Shown: positions 1 through 11,599 of the stretch, in pieces
Layout of the letters: each line of letters opens with the position of its first letter
How positions within the stretch are numbered: position 1 is the stretch's first letter
Assembly (NCBI GenBank): GCA_033065855.1
Contig: JAVXUO010000146.1
Location: 124,001 to 188,000 of the forward strand
Direction: 5' to 3'
Length of the DNA stretch: 64,000 bases
Source of the DNA: Escallonia rubra
Lineage: Eukaryota > Streptophyta > Magnoliopsida > Escalloniales > Escalloniaceae
Translations under genes and position numbers: made by a program
Notes under the pieces: model-generated
Told to the model about the DNA's origin: nothing
What the model saw: only the letters and a program-made list of their open reading frames with translations
Databases searched by the model: none

Positions 1-772
1 TTTCGTTTCCGCGAAGTTTGACTTTGTCAGATTAGTTATGTGGTGGGGCTGGTGAAGAAAAGAAACAGTTATATCTTCGTTTTTTTCTTATTCTGTTTGA
101 GATGCACCGTCTTCACTGCCTGTGGATGTTGAAACAATATGATAAAAGAATGAATTGGGCTATCCTTGAAATTGTTATTGTTGTACCTTGTGCAAAAAAG
201 AGTGCAACTAAAACAATGTAGAAAGTCATATCTGGCTTCTTACACATCCCAGCAGAAAGGTTTAGAGGGTAGAAGGGAATTAATTGTGGGGTGCAGGGAG
301 GGGGAAGACGTACAATTTTATGCAAAGAAACTGGAGACACGTTTCTTATGTTACCTTACCATTAGAGACATTGGTCCCATAATCTCCTGTCCAATACTGT
401 GTAGATTACATAGCTGGTTTTCCTGGTTCTTAAGGAAGGTAGGGATATGCGTGGCACCAAGGAGACCTTTCTGTGGCATCAAGATGCTTTTAGTCTTTTC
501 AGTGTAGTTCTTTTATTACACTGTAACTTTCTCCAGTAGATTTAAAGCTGCATGAGATGTTAACCATGTGCAGCTTTTAGGTGCACTGAGTTCATTTTAC
601 GCTCTCCAGAGGAGACAAATATCTCTTCCAGTCAAATATTATCCGTCTTCAATATTTTCTTAAGTGTTAATGGGGTGAACTTTTGTCCAGTCACGCCAGA
701 TTTGAACTATATCGTAGTTATACCTCGTGTTGATTGGCTATCTCGTAATTGATCCATTTACGTATTGTGTAG
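1..772 (+). other. Probable intron of the RLT3-like gene
   Basis: No reading frame here resembles a protein I recognise. The stretch ends in an acceptor (AG at 771-772) that opens the first recognisable RLT3 exon, so at least its distal part is intron. An upstream exon could be hidden in the first few hundred bases, but I could not establish one. Confidence 0.5.
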
Positions 773-3541
773 GCATTTGATGCTCTTTTGATGTCTTTGG
801 ATACTCGTGGGATTAGAGAGTCTCAATTGCAGATAATGTTGCAAACAATCGAGACATCTTTTAAGGAAAGTGTTAGAAAGACCTCGCTGTGTGCTAATAC
901 TGGCCAATGTGGAACTGCTATTAAAATCGAAGGTGCTGAAAGTCCTGCCTGCACTGGTGGTGCAGAAAGTCCTAGTAGTGCAGTGTGTGCTTCAAATTCT
1001 GATTCATTAGAGCCGTCGTCGTCCTTTAAGATTGAGCTTGGGAGGCATGAAACTGAGAAAAAGAATGCTTTGAAAAGATATCAGGACCTGCAGATGTGGA
1101 TTTGGAGAGAGTGCTTCAATTCATCAAGCTTATGTGCCATGACATATGGGAAGAATGGTCGTACACCCCTTCTGGGAATTTGTGATTTATGTCTTGACAC
1201 TTACATTTTCGAGGAGAGTCTTTGCTCTTCTTGTGGTAGGACATTCGCCTTTAATGACAAGGTAAATTACGTGGAACATGTGATCCAGCTTATGGGGAGA
1301 AGGGAAGGCAACACCAAAAATGTTCTCTCTTCAGATCTTTCTCATCCATTGAGACTCAGGTTGATCAAGGCCCTCTTAAATTTCCTTGAGGTAAGAAATG
1401 ATTTAATACCTATGTACTTGGATTATCACCTTTTTGTTCTCGAATTTGTTTTAAGTGTTTTTTGAGGAAAGGCTCTATTTATTTTGTTGGTGTTTTCATT
1501 ATTTAGTTCGTTTTCGTTTTTAGTGGTTGTTAATTGATTTAATTGGAATTGTATCATTTCTGATCTATACAGGCTTCTGTTCCACCTGAGGCTTTTCTAC
1601 CTTCTTGGACAGATGAACGTAGGAAAACTTGGGGTTCAGACTTACACAATGCATCAACCACTGGGGATCTTCAACAGGTATATGCCCTATTTCTTCTTCT
1701 TATGTTGGTGAATTTTTGGGTGGGGTGTTGACCTCTGCTTAGTTTGAGTGCTTATCTTTGTCTACCTTGTAATTCTTGTAGTTGACCATCATCCACTTTG
1801 TTGGGTTAGGTAATAATTAGTGGCCAAGTTGTCAATATCGACAAGGCTCGCTAAACTGTCAGAAACTATCCTAGAAAGAACTATCCAAGTGCTCTTGGAC
1901 ATTGTCTAGCAACATGCATTTGCAATTAATATATATATATCTCGGATTCCCAACTGACGACTCTGGCTCGATATGTGGGAATTCAGTAATGTGAGTTAAA
2001 TGGTTCTTAGAAGGGGAGGGCGAAATTACATTTTGCATTGTTGCTTGTCGCAGGCTAGTAGTTTTGCTTTGATGGGGATCTCAACCTTGGTCATCAAAGT
2101 TGTTTCCCTATATCATGTGGCTTAACACACTCCCCTTGTTTGGAAACAGTTGGCATTACAGTGTGCAGTTATTTTATAATTGTCCCTGCCACATCATTTA
2201 GGAATCGACTTTTGGGACTAAGCTTGGGATTCCTATTACTTTTTTTTTTTTTTTGAATCCGGACTTTTTTTGTGCTGCATTAGCAATATTTCAGATAAAA
2301 TTGGGTTAACTTTAGGAATAAGCGGCTTGCTAGCTGTAGTAAATTACGTGTGTTGACAATAAATGAATGTCTGTGGACGTGTATGCTGGTAACTGCTCAG
2401 GAACAGGAATGATAGGCTAGGATCATTGTACCATACTTGCTATTGGTATTCATAAAGCTCTTTTCTCAAATGACGTCTTTATATGTAAAGGAAAGGGAGT
2501 GGAAGAACAGAGCATCTCGTATAATAAAATGTTGTTTAATATGTCATTTGCTTGTTCCAGATAAATGTCAATAATACTAAGAATTTTCTTTGCAGATTAT
2601 GACTCAGTTGGAGGGCATCATAGTTCGGGATCGTTTATCTTTGAAGTTCGAGACGACAAATGAATTGCTTGCCTCCTGTGCTTTGTCAGGTAGGGCTGTT
2701 TGTGATTCTGCTCATCCTGGACCAGTTCCACAACTTCCATGGATACCACAAACCACTGCTGCTGTGGCTCTACGGCTTTTGGAGCTTGATGCGTCCGTCA
2801 TGTACATTCCAAGTCAGAAAACCGAGCCTGAAGATGAAGGCATAACGGTTGAGTTTTCTTTCATTGGCCCCTATTAGATCTGTGCTGTACGGGTATCTTC
2901 TTAAGTTGTTCTCCTTTATGCTAAAAAGTAATGTTCTGCTACCTTGTTTGTTGTATCCACAGAAGCTACCATCAAGGTATTCATATATGAAGAGCATCCG
3001 TAAGGTCGAACTTAGAGGACCAGACAAAGATGAACACATGAGAAAAGAAAGCTGGCCTGTACGTGGTAGTTCTAAAACTAGGCAAGTCGTTCGTGGACGA
3101 GGTGGTGGTCGCCCTCGAGGAAGGGGGCGGAAAAGAGTTGGCTTTGCCATATCAGGGTATCGCAGGCAAAGTGTTCGAGATAAGGAGACGTTGGCGCAAG
3201 TTCTCTCGCAGCAGGTACACAGAACACACGGAAAGAGTCATGGGCGGGGCCGCCGGACCGTCAGGAGGAGGAGAACAGAGCAGAAAGCTGCAGTGCAAGC
3301 ACCACTCCACCATTTGGGCAACGATGAATGGATTGGTGAGGAAACTGGGAAGATGCATATGGTGGATGCTGATACTAGTAATAGCGTGGAAGCAAGTGAA
3401 TCTGATGACGACGCAGTTAGGTACGAGGGCGGGACATGGGTGCCGGGTTCGGATGTTGCTTCTAATCGTAGTACATGGGGTGCAGTGGAAGTGAGTGATG
3501 AGGATGTAAATGGTTCTGAAGATGATAATGGTTATGAAGAC

Positions 3542-3573
<32 letters not shown>

Positions 3574-3682
3574 AGAAAATGTGGAGGGCGACGATGATTT
3601 AAATGATGGCATAGTTGGAAATGAGGATGTGCTTAGAGATGAAGATTCAGACTCAGTAGTTTCTGGTGACTATAGTGATTGA
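773..3682 (+). CDS. RLT3: Homeobox-DDT domain protein RLT3-like, C-terminal part (5' partial)
   Basis: This is the C-terminal part of a RINGLET protein. RLT proteins are plant-specific homeobox-DDT subunits that work with ISWI chromatin remodellers in the nucleus. Four exons join in frame: 773-1390, 1573-1677, 2596-2847 and 2963-3682, all with GT-AG introns; the stop is TGA at 3680-3682. Exon 1 carries the family block ending in QDLQMWIWRECFN, followed by a CxxC...CxxC zinc-knuckle-like pair (CDLC, CSSC). Exon 3 has the conserved PQLPWIPQTTAAVALRLLEL segment and exon 4 starts at KLPSRYSYMKSIRKVELRGP. The tail is an RG-rich basic stretch (RGRGGGRPRGRGRKR) followed by a long acidic run of Glu and Asp. 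The homeobox and DDT domains must lie upstream of the window. Family assignment is from remembered similarity; exon boundaries come from splice sites and frame. Confidence 0.85.
3541..3580 (+). repeat. GAA/GAG triplet repeat coding a poly-Glu run
   Basis: A run of GAA/GAG codons inside the last RLT3 exon encodes about 14 consecutive glutamates. Its length is likely to vary between alleles. Confidence 0.8.
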
Positions 3683-4466
3683 GTAACAAAATGCTTTTTA
3701 AGTCCCAAAATAGAGGGCGGGCATTTGATGAGATAGAGAAGCAACCATGAGATGCTTACAATTTTTTCCATATAGTCCGCAAGTTATAATCCTTGTAAAC
3801 AGAGCCTCAACGCAGGCTGATCTTTGTGTACAAATATGTGAGCGAACATAATAAGATAGCTTTTTTCGGCCTCTACAAGACTGACTGAAGTTCGTGATAC
3901 AGTGTTCGCCATTTTATTCCACATTTTGACTCTCGACAGACGTTGCAGACATTACAGTGTCGTATCATCACGTGGCTCGAATCTTTTTCTCTGTATGTAT
4001 TTTATTGTTTTAGCAACATTGTATAACTCACTTCCACCACCCAGACCCACCGTAACCACCGGAGCACTACCCTCCACCCACCAGCCATTCCCACCGTTTA
4101 GCCACCTGGGTCCACCACTACCACGCTACTGAAGATGGGGGCTCTGCCCATCTCTCCACTCTCATCCGCTCCACCTAACTTGTTATCGCAAGCTAAAGCC
4201 TTGGCAGTGGTGGGTTGAGGTCTTGACTGCTGGTGGTGGGTTGGTGGTGACCGACGAGAGGGCAGAGAAAAGATGAGAAGAACTTTGAGATAATTGGTGC
4301 AGATTTCTTTTTCCTTTTTCTCTTTACTCGCGAATTGATAACATCGATTGTTGACATGCCTAACATGTCAGGTAGGTGTTAAAATGCGAGAGAAAATATC
4401 GAATACCCTACTCTTATTTTTGAACTTGTGTGCATTATTCGCCAAAAATTGTACTTGAGCCTCTAT
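3683..4466. other. Downstream and intergenic sequence with a CCACC-rich patch
   Basis: This holds the RLT3 3' UTR (an AATAAG-type poly(A) signal near 3849) and then sequence without a recognisable gene. A CCACC-rich patch at about 4030-4130 followed by a GGTGG-rich patch at 4208-4250 forms a loose inverted pair; similar islands recur in the window. Confidence 0.5.
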
Positions 4467-5985
4467 AACTTTGGTCCAATACCTTGGAGTGCCCCTAATC
4501 TCCACCAAACTACAGTACAAAGACTGCAAGGTCCTAGTGGAGAAGCTAACAAAAAGAATATCATGTTGGTCTACCAAGTCACTATCATATGCTGGGAGAC
4601 TGCAATTGACTATATCTGTATTGAGCAGTATGTATATTTACTGGTGTTCACTTTTCATCCTTCCTAAGAAGATCATTGCACATATAGAAGGGAAGCTAAG
4701 AGCTTTTCTCTGGCATGGGAAAGACATCAAGTGTACAGGGGCTAAGGTTGCATGGAAGGACCTCTGTCTACCTAAACAAGAAGGAGGTCTAGGTATCAAG
4801 AGAGTGGAAGAATGGAATAAAGCTGCTATTTGTAAGCACTTATGGGATCTAGCTCATAAGAAAGATTCACTTTGGGTGAAATGGTGCCACATTTTCATAA
4901 TAAAGAATAAGCACATATGGACCTTTAAACCACTTGTATGCCTATCATGGACATGGGGGAAAATTCTGAAGATTAGAGATATGTTCAGTAAGTATATGTA
5001 CTATAAGGTGGGGAATGGAGAGCTCATATGGCTGTGGTATGATAGATGGATGTTGGAGGTCCCTCTAATTGAGCATTATGGACAAAGAGTAGTGTATGAC
5101 TCTGGTCTACCTCTTAATGCAAAGGTAAAGGACATTATTCAGAATGGTATTTGGAAACAATTACCTGGCAGATCAGAGGAGCTAAAAAGGGTTAACACTT
5201 TGTTAACCAATTTAAGTGCTCCTAATATTCACCATCAAGATCAAATCATATGGAAACTCAGCCCTAATGAAGATTTTAGTATCAAAACAGCTTGGGAAGA
5301 GATAAGACATATAGAAACTAACACTGCATGGTGGAAGTTGGTTTGGTTCAAGGGACATATACCAAGATGTGCATTGATTTTATGGCTACTGTGCAAAGGG
5401 GGACTAAGGACCAAGGCCAAATTAAAGACTTGAATGTTATTCAAGAGGATAAATGTGTAATGTGCTAGGAACATTCTGAGACAGATGATCATTTATTTGT
5501 ACAATGTTCATTTGCACAGAGAATATGGGAAGAAGCATTCAATAAAATGAAGATGCATATACCTTTAATCTCATGGCAGCAGCTTCTAGGAGATATAACA
5601 ACCAAATACAGGGGCAAAAGCTTTCAAGCCAGATTATGTAAACTACTAGTTGTTGTGATCACCTATGGGGTGTGGATGGAAAGGAACACTAGAATATTTG
5701 AAAACAAGCCACAGTGGAAGGATGTCTACAGATGATAAAGCAATGAATGAGTTACAGAACATCTAGCTGGAAGAAATCCTACTATACTGATAGGAACAAT
5801 GCACTATGTCAAGCTTGGGGACTAGACACCAGTAATGTTTTGTTAGATTGATGTACATAGCATTAGAATATACTCTACCATGAGGAACTGTGCATAAAAG
5901 GAGACTAGATTGTAAATGTTGTTTGAGCTTAAATGAATACAAAGGACCTTTGATAAAATAAAAAAAACAAAAACTTTGGTCCAAT
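4467..5985 (+). mobile_element. 5'-truncated L1-type LINE with 14-bp target-site duplication
   Basis: The element proper is 4481-5971. It is bounded by an exact 14-bp direct repeat, AACTTTGGTCCAAT, at 4467-4480 and 5972-5985. It starts inside the reverse transcriptase (YLGVPL, then the thumb/connection region with AGRLQL and FLWHG), continues into the zf-RVT region (KVGNGELIWLWYDRW) and ends with an A-rich tail at 5955-5971. The main frame stops at 5431-5433. Homology resumes out of frame at 5463-5735 (CEHSETDDHLFVQC, then VWMERNTRIFENK), so at least one frameshift and one stop break it. The 5' truncation, A tail and target duplication are the signature of target-primed reverse transcription. 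The element is dead. Confidence 0.93.
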
Positions 5986-6109
5986 GTCGATCCCTCCCTC
6001 CCGTGACATTCCAAGAGTGGGTTGCTATTGTAGCCAAAACTTATATGCTTCGTAATGGCAACATTGCATGGGGTGAAGCTGTGTGCCCGTAGTTGTTATC
6101 ATGCATCTT

Positions 6110-6588
6110 AACTCTTTTGCAACCTGTGGGGTTGGGGTTGGGGTTTTGGGGGGGGGGGGGGGGGGGGGTTTGGAGTTTTAAGGCTCTTTCCTGGTTTTGA
6201 GCCTCCTGTGTAACTACTTTGGTATGTTGCGGGTGAGCAGCGTTTCCTCCATCCGATATTGTGAGAATTTGATTCGGATTTGATACGCGATAGTAGAAGG
6301 ATGAATATTGCGGTGTTGAAAATCCTCTGTGTGTTGCGCTTTTCTAAATCGCTGTGCTCACTTTTGGGCCGTGCGGTTCTTCATTGTCTGCCCTATAGTT
6401 ACCACCTTGTGTTTTGTTTTGTAAATTTATTAGGTGTATTGTTACTTTCCGACCTTTGCGGTCATGTATTCTGAGTCACGAGAATGTCGTGACCTATAAT
6501 CTTTGTATGCTCTAGAACAGAGCGACTGTGTAACATTTATTTTATCAATGCAATTCTCCTATTCTACTAAAAAACTCTTTTGCAACCT
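6110..6588 (+). mobile_element. Short 5'-truncated retroinsert with 16-bp target-site duplication
   Basis: An exact 16-bp direct repeat, AACTCTTTTGCAACCT, at 6110-6125 and 6573-6588 flanks a 447-bp insert (6126-6572) ending in a short A run. The insert has no intact coding region. Its 3' part (TGTATGCTCTAG, TTTATCAATGCAATTC) reads like the 3' UTR of a LINE or of another polyadenylated transcript. Its 5' end is extremely G-rich. The insertion mechanism is read directly from the flanks; the source element is not identified. Confidence 0.85.
6126..6168 (+). repeat. G-rich tract with a 21-G homopolymer, quadruplex-prone
   Basis: Runs of GGGG separated by TT or TTTT lead into 21 uninterrupted G (6148-6168). 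Four or more G-tracts with short loops fit the G-quadruplex pattern. It lies at the 5' junction of the retroinsert. The exact homopolymer length may be unreliable in sequencing. Confidence 0.8.
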
Positions 6589-7495
6589 CTTGAGCTTGTA
6601 TTTTGGTTTGGAAATTTTTTATCTCCTCCTAGATTAATAATTCTCCCAACATTATTAATAAGAAAAAGCCAATCAAAGGATATTGAAAAGTCAGGCACAA
6701 CTACGTAGGTTATGTATTTTGGGTTCAAAGTCCTGCAGTCTATGTCCTGCGAACGCGTATTGCTTACGCGAAAAATTTCCTGAGGCCCGCCCCATCGCGT
6801 CCAAGCTGAGAGATAAATTGAACGGTCATTGCTCTGACTAACCATATACGTCATGTCCAGCACCACCCTTCTCCACCATTACATTTTTCTTGCGCATCTT
6901 GCACATTGATACAGATGACCCTAGTGCTGTCAATTGTGATGCTAGGCGGATGAGCAGCCGAGGGCATGTAGCCCATAGGTACGGTACGAAAGAGTTGACA
7001 GGAAACGCAAACAAGTGCTTTAGAGTCGAGGTACTCGTCACAACAAAAAATCCGAGAGCTGTGTCGAGTTTTGGATGCCAAGGATTTCATCGTGCTATCG
7101 CCAACAATGTGCACAAAATGAGCTCAAAATTGTCACCTACATAAAATAAGCCAACAATTACATCAACACCTCAATGCATCCAAATCATATGCCCAATACA
7201 ACCCACCCCTATAACCAAGTCAAAGATTTAACGTAAACTTATATAGAATCTTCCAACAAAGTAATACTACTTCAGACATGCTTCATTCTGCCTTCTTTCG
7301 TAAACAAGAATGTACATGCTACATAGTGAAAATATCACTCGTCCCAGCTTCCTTTCACGCACTTTATTACTACAAACAAATTCTGCACACGGAAGAAATG
7401 CAGAATAAAAGCAATCCCAGGGGAAAGGTAGGGGGGTTGGGTGGGGGGAGAGGGGAGGGAATGGGGGATTTACAGACAAAATTGAACAACCTATT
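6589..7495. other. Intergenic sequence and DnaJ 3' UTR
   Basis: No gene recognised. The right part, up to 7495, is downstream of the minus-strand DnaJ stop codon and should hold its 3' UTR. A G-rich patch (GGGGGGTTGGGTGGGGGGAG) lies at about 7433-7452. Confidence 0.5.
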
Positions 7496-9452
7496 TCATG
7501 AAGCAAGTTTCCCATCAACAAGTACTTTCTTGATTCCAGCTTTCTGCTCCGCTGTTAACCTTGTTGGGAACTTAATGTTGAACTTGATCCGCAAGTTTCC
7601 CCTCTTTGATGGTTCTTTTGGTATTGGCATTCCTTCTCTTGGAACCACCTCTTCGTAGTTTGGGTGAATCACATTGTTGATGGGAATTGTCAGGGTCCTT
7701 CCATCTAGTGTTGTGATACGAACTGTGTAGCCCGTCAATGCATCAGCAAGCGATATCTTCTGCGTAACAACAAGATCGTTTCCGTCCCTCGTGAACACAC
7801 TATGTGGTTTCTCATCAACCTTAAAAATAAGATCCGCTGGGACGACGTTTGGTTGCTCGTTTCCCTTCTCTGGGAAGGTTATTTTCGTTCCCTTTTTCCA
7901 GCCAGGCTTGATGTCAATGGTTAAAATCTCCTCTACCGGCAAAGTCCTCCTGCAAGACAGAATATATTGCCATGTCAGGAAACTAAACCATGAAATCACT
8001 CGTCGTTTACCGAATATATTACAATGTTCAAGTTTCTAAGAATTTAAAAGCATGTAAGAATCTGATTATCTTCCACTTTTTCTCTATATCCTTTCCATTA
8101 ATAGCAAGGTAGCCTAATCAGCCACACAAGACTGATACTTCAGCATACTAAGAAGTGTCCAATCCAGCATTTTCTTAGCAGCGCCTCAGTTAAAGGGCTA
8201 CCTACCAAACAAAGAATGAACAACTTAACTAACTTCTTCATGTTATATCAGATGTTACTCTTGTAAGCAGAACTAAAGTCTAGCCCCATCAGTCAAGATC
8301 AAATTGAGGACATATTCCCCTTGCTTACCAACAATAGTTGTTTTCGAGATCAAACAAATAACGCTTGCCCGAAAGCATTCCTATATGATGCATGCTACTG
8401 CACTTTATGCAGACCATATAGCAGAGAAATAAACAAAAGAGAAGATGTTTTTTGTTTAAGCATATTCATTAATGGCAGATATCATGAGCAAGTTTTAGCA
8501 TGGGACATCACCAGGTTAGTAAGACAATAAACCAACTGCCAAGTACATCATTCACAAGCTTTCTTAGATACAAACTTCCAAAATCTTGAGTGATGTACTT
8601 AAGATTTGCTGCAGGTATTGCATCCAACAACAAGTACTTCACTAAAAGCTCATTACTTCCTTATATAAAGGTTAACGCAGGCAATAAAACAAGGAATCCC
8701 TAACACTAGAATGAATAATCTTTTACGATGATACCAAGTTGCCAAAGAAAAGAAACTTTATGAATTAAGTGTGCAAGTAAAAGAATTGAATAACAACTAC
8801 TTACCCACTTGCATCCGCTATTTCCCTGGAGATCTTCATCTTCTTAGTAGTACCCTTGTAGAGTTCCTCTAGGCTACAAGGCAATGCATTCTCAATTGGA
8901 GGCGCCTTCCGAGGACCTGAACTCATTGGCCTGCTCTCCCCAAATGAACTGAACATATCATCTCCAAACATTCCACTAGAGAATCTTGAACCACCCCTCA
9001 TGCTGCCTCCGCCGCCACCTCCCATGCCCCCAAAAGGACTAGAAAACCCAAAGAACTCTGTAAAAATGTCATCAGCATTTCTGGGATTAAATCTGAAAAC
9101 ATTTGGTCCTTCTCCTGTTTGGAAGAACGACGCCCCACCAGGGCCCCCAGCATCCGGTGGTGGCACTTGGCCTTTTAGCCCTTCTTCACCATACTGATCA
9201 TACACCTGTCTCTTCTGAGGATCACTTAGAACCTTCGAAAACAAAGAAAAAAGAGTTATCATCGACTTCCAAAGATTAAGATGTCAAGAAAAACACGCTC
9301 AGAGAAACCCGCAACACAAATCACATATGGAATGAAAGATCTCTGAGCTACAAATATGGGTAATTTGGGTGGTCTTAAGAACAAAAGAGCCATATAGTGC
9401 AATTCTTAGAGCCAAATTGTGATCTCTGTTATCAATAAACAAAATCAAGCTC

Positions 9453-9487
<35 letters not shown>

Positions 9488-9999
9488 TACATTCACACAA
9501 ACACATATATGGATATACACATTCCACACATGCACACACAAGATACATATCAACTGTGAAACTCTTTAAAGAGTTGTAAACATCTCTGACAATTAATACA
9601 AACATTCTGGGTGGTTTAAAAATAGGCATAAAGTAGGTGATCTTCGAAGGGTTGCCTTCTGTTAGTCCATAGCACTTTTAAACTTTAGCTCCTAATCCAA
9701 TTTCAAGAAATGGGCAACCCAAAAAAAATGCGAAGGAGCAAGAATCTAAGAATCCCATATCTAATCTACTTGCACAATCAAGAACTCTGACCAACCCTGA
9801 ACTACAAACGTTGATTCGAATATGAAATAGATACCTCGTATGCTTCAGAGATCTGTTTGAATTTGGCCTCAGCTTCTTTCTTGTTGTTGGGATTCTTGTC
9901 AGGGTGCCACTTCATGGCAAGCTTTCTGTAAGCCTTCTTCAATTCATCATCTGTGGCATTCTTGTCGACCCCCAACACTTTGTAATAATCCACACCCAT
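7496..9999 (-). CDS. Type II (class B) DnaJ/HSP40 co-chaperone
   Basis: This cytosolic J-protein stimulates the ATPase of Hsp70 and delivers clients to it. Three exons on the minus strand join in frame: 9999-9835, 9232-8805 and 7949-7496, giving 348 residues, the usual size for the family. The start is [20 protein letters not shown], with the HPD motif at residues 32-34. Exon 2 has the Gly/Phe-rich linker ([15 protein letters not shown]) and then the start of C-terminal domain I ([20 protein letters not shown]). Exon 3 completes the substrate-binding domains ([36 protein letters not shown]) and ends VDGKLAS. There is no CxxCxGxG zinc finger and no CaaX box, so it is class B and not farnesylated. 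All introns are GT-AG. It resembles Arabidopsis DNAJB1-like proteins such as At4g28480 from memory. Confidence 0.95.
9453..9487. repeat. Compound (GT)n(GA)n microsatellite
   Basis: About nine GT units run directly into about eight GA units, within the first intron of the DnaJ gene. Confidence 0.95.
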
Positions 10000-10189
10000 C
10001 TCCTCTGCTCTGCTAAAACTCTTGATTCCTCTGTGTGTGTCTGTGTGCTGTTTAGAAATTGATTGATCTGTGGTGGTGCACCCACTGGTCGTTGTTGAGA
10101 TGAATGAAATTGGGCAATGGGGAAGAATGAAAAAATAAGGGAATACAGAGAGATCTGTCGGGAAGCTGAGAAAGTACGAGAAGGGTGTG

Positions 10190-10201
10190 GAAGGTTCCGG
10201 A
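10190..10201 (-). promoter_or_regulatory. Heat shock element-like site upstream of DnaJ
   Basis: GAAGGTTCCGGA fits alternating nGAAn units (GAA..TTC..GA) and lies about 190 bp upstream of the DnaJ start codon. Further GAA and TTC units follow (TTTCGCGG, TTTCTTTC). Class B DnaJ genes are commonly heat-inducible through HSF binding. The site is seen in the sequence; its function is inferred. Confidence 0.5.
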
Positions 10202-10225
10202 GTTTCGCGGATTTCTTTCTAGCGT

Positions 10226-10258
10226 CTTTCTTTTCCTTTTCCTTTTCCTTTTTCTTTT
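10226..10258. repeat. TTTTCC microsatellite-like tract
   Basis: Several TTTTCC hexamers in a pyrimidine run lie in the 5' region of the DnaJ gene. Confidence 0.7.
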
Positions 10259-10269
10259 GTTGGCCTTTA

Positions 10270-11599
10270 CTTTTTTTTTTTTTTAAAAGCGGTAAAAACT
10301 CTATTATTAATAATATAAAGATAGTACTCGAACGACCTCCCATCCGATAAGAAGTACAATTTATATTTATTTATATTTATATTTATACTATACTACTTTT
10401 AAAAGTCTCAATATTTGTAAATTATTTTTTGGACATAAATACCCTTTAATACTCTTTTTATAACGTAAATACCCTTTTTAATCTTTAGACCCTATTCCTC
10501 AGTGAATGCAATCATTCCTCACAACCCTTTCCACTTCACGTTCCCTCCACTGTACTGCAGTTCTCGGCAAAGAGACTTCATACATCTCCTCTAGAAATTG
10601 AATGTTATGATTCATGTGACGGTTGATTTTCCATCTCCACGGCATTAATTCTTGCGAACCCTTCCTCTTCGAGTTCCATTTCTTCTACTATTATGATTCT
10701 TTCTAAAACGACTTCATACTACGAATTAATTGGAGCAGATTTCAAGAGGGCAACTATCCATCAATAAGCACATGATTAAGAAGGTTTCCCACCATATAAT
10801 GGTAATCTTCTCCTCTTCATGTATGCTTACGTCAGAAAATGAGGTAACTGTGTTTTTGTTTTTTTTACGATTTTACGAATCTTACCCAAATTATTCTTCT
10901 CACTTGGATGTTTTGGAGGTAGATTCTGCTACTTCCTCTCTAATTGCTCGAAGTCCGGAGTTCGATTCCCCCTGAGTTATATATATGAATTGCAGTTCTA
11001 ACAAATTTCCCAATTGAGAAATTTTTTAATTTTTTTTTAATAATATTGTGGTTGTAATGTTTCGCTGGTTGTCATTGAATTGACTCAATTAAAGTTATTA
11101 TTTCTTTTTCTTATATATAGACATCCGATTTTACACATCCTCAATGGGATGTGGCCAGAAGGATATTGCAAGCCACACAAATTTTGAAAATTGGAAAAGA
11201 ATCCTCTTCCGTTTGCATTTTATAGAGCCATTAATAGGTCGGGTTCAATTGAAAAATAATTAATTAATAGGGGTTTAATTGCCAATATTGTTACAAGTAT
11301 AATGTGCGAGCAAATCTTAGTATTAAGTTGATATATTTAATCCCTAAAAAGAGTTTAGCACTAAGAATCTCTAGCGGCATTTTACAAAAACATGTCGCTC
11401 TAATTAGTGACTTTTTTCGCTTTATAATTACGTTGAAAGTAACTGAGGGACTCAAGTGCTGATGAAATGAATTTTTAGAGATTATTCGCAAAAACAAAAT
11501 ACTACCGAGTAATATGAATAGTTCGAGGGCGTCAAACTGTATTTAGCCTTCTGAAAACATTTTGGAAGCCAGAAAGTCGAAAACCAGTGCAGGTCGAAA
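10270..11599. other. Intergenic region between divergent DnaJ and the coiled-coil gene
   Basis: No gene recognised. It has a TTTATATT-rich repeat at 10351-10385. The 3' end, just before 11600, should contain the promoter and 5' UTR of the next gene. No clear TATA box was found at the expected distance. Confidence 0.5.

Noticed and set aside
10941-10975. Sequence with a tRNA B-box look (GGAGTTCGATTCCCC)
   Set aside because: No matching A box or cloverleaf could be found upstream, so neither a tRNA nor a SINE can be supported.
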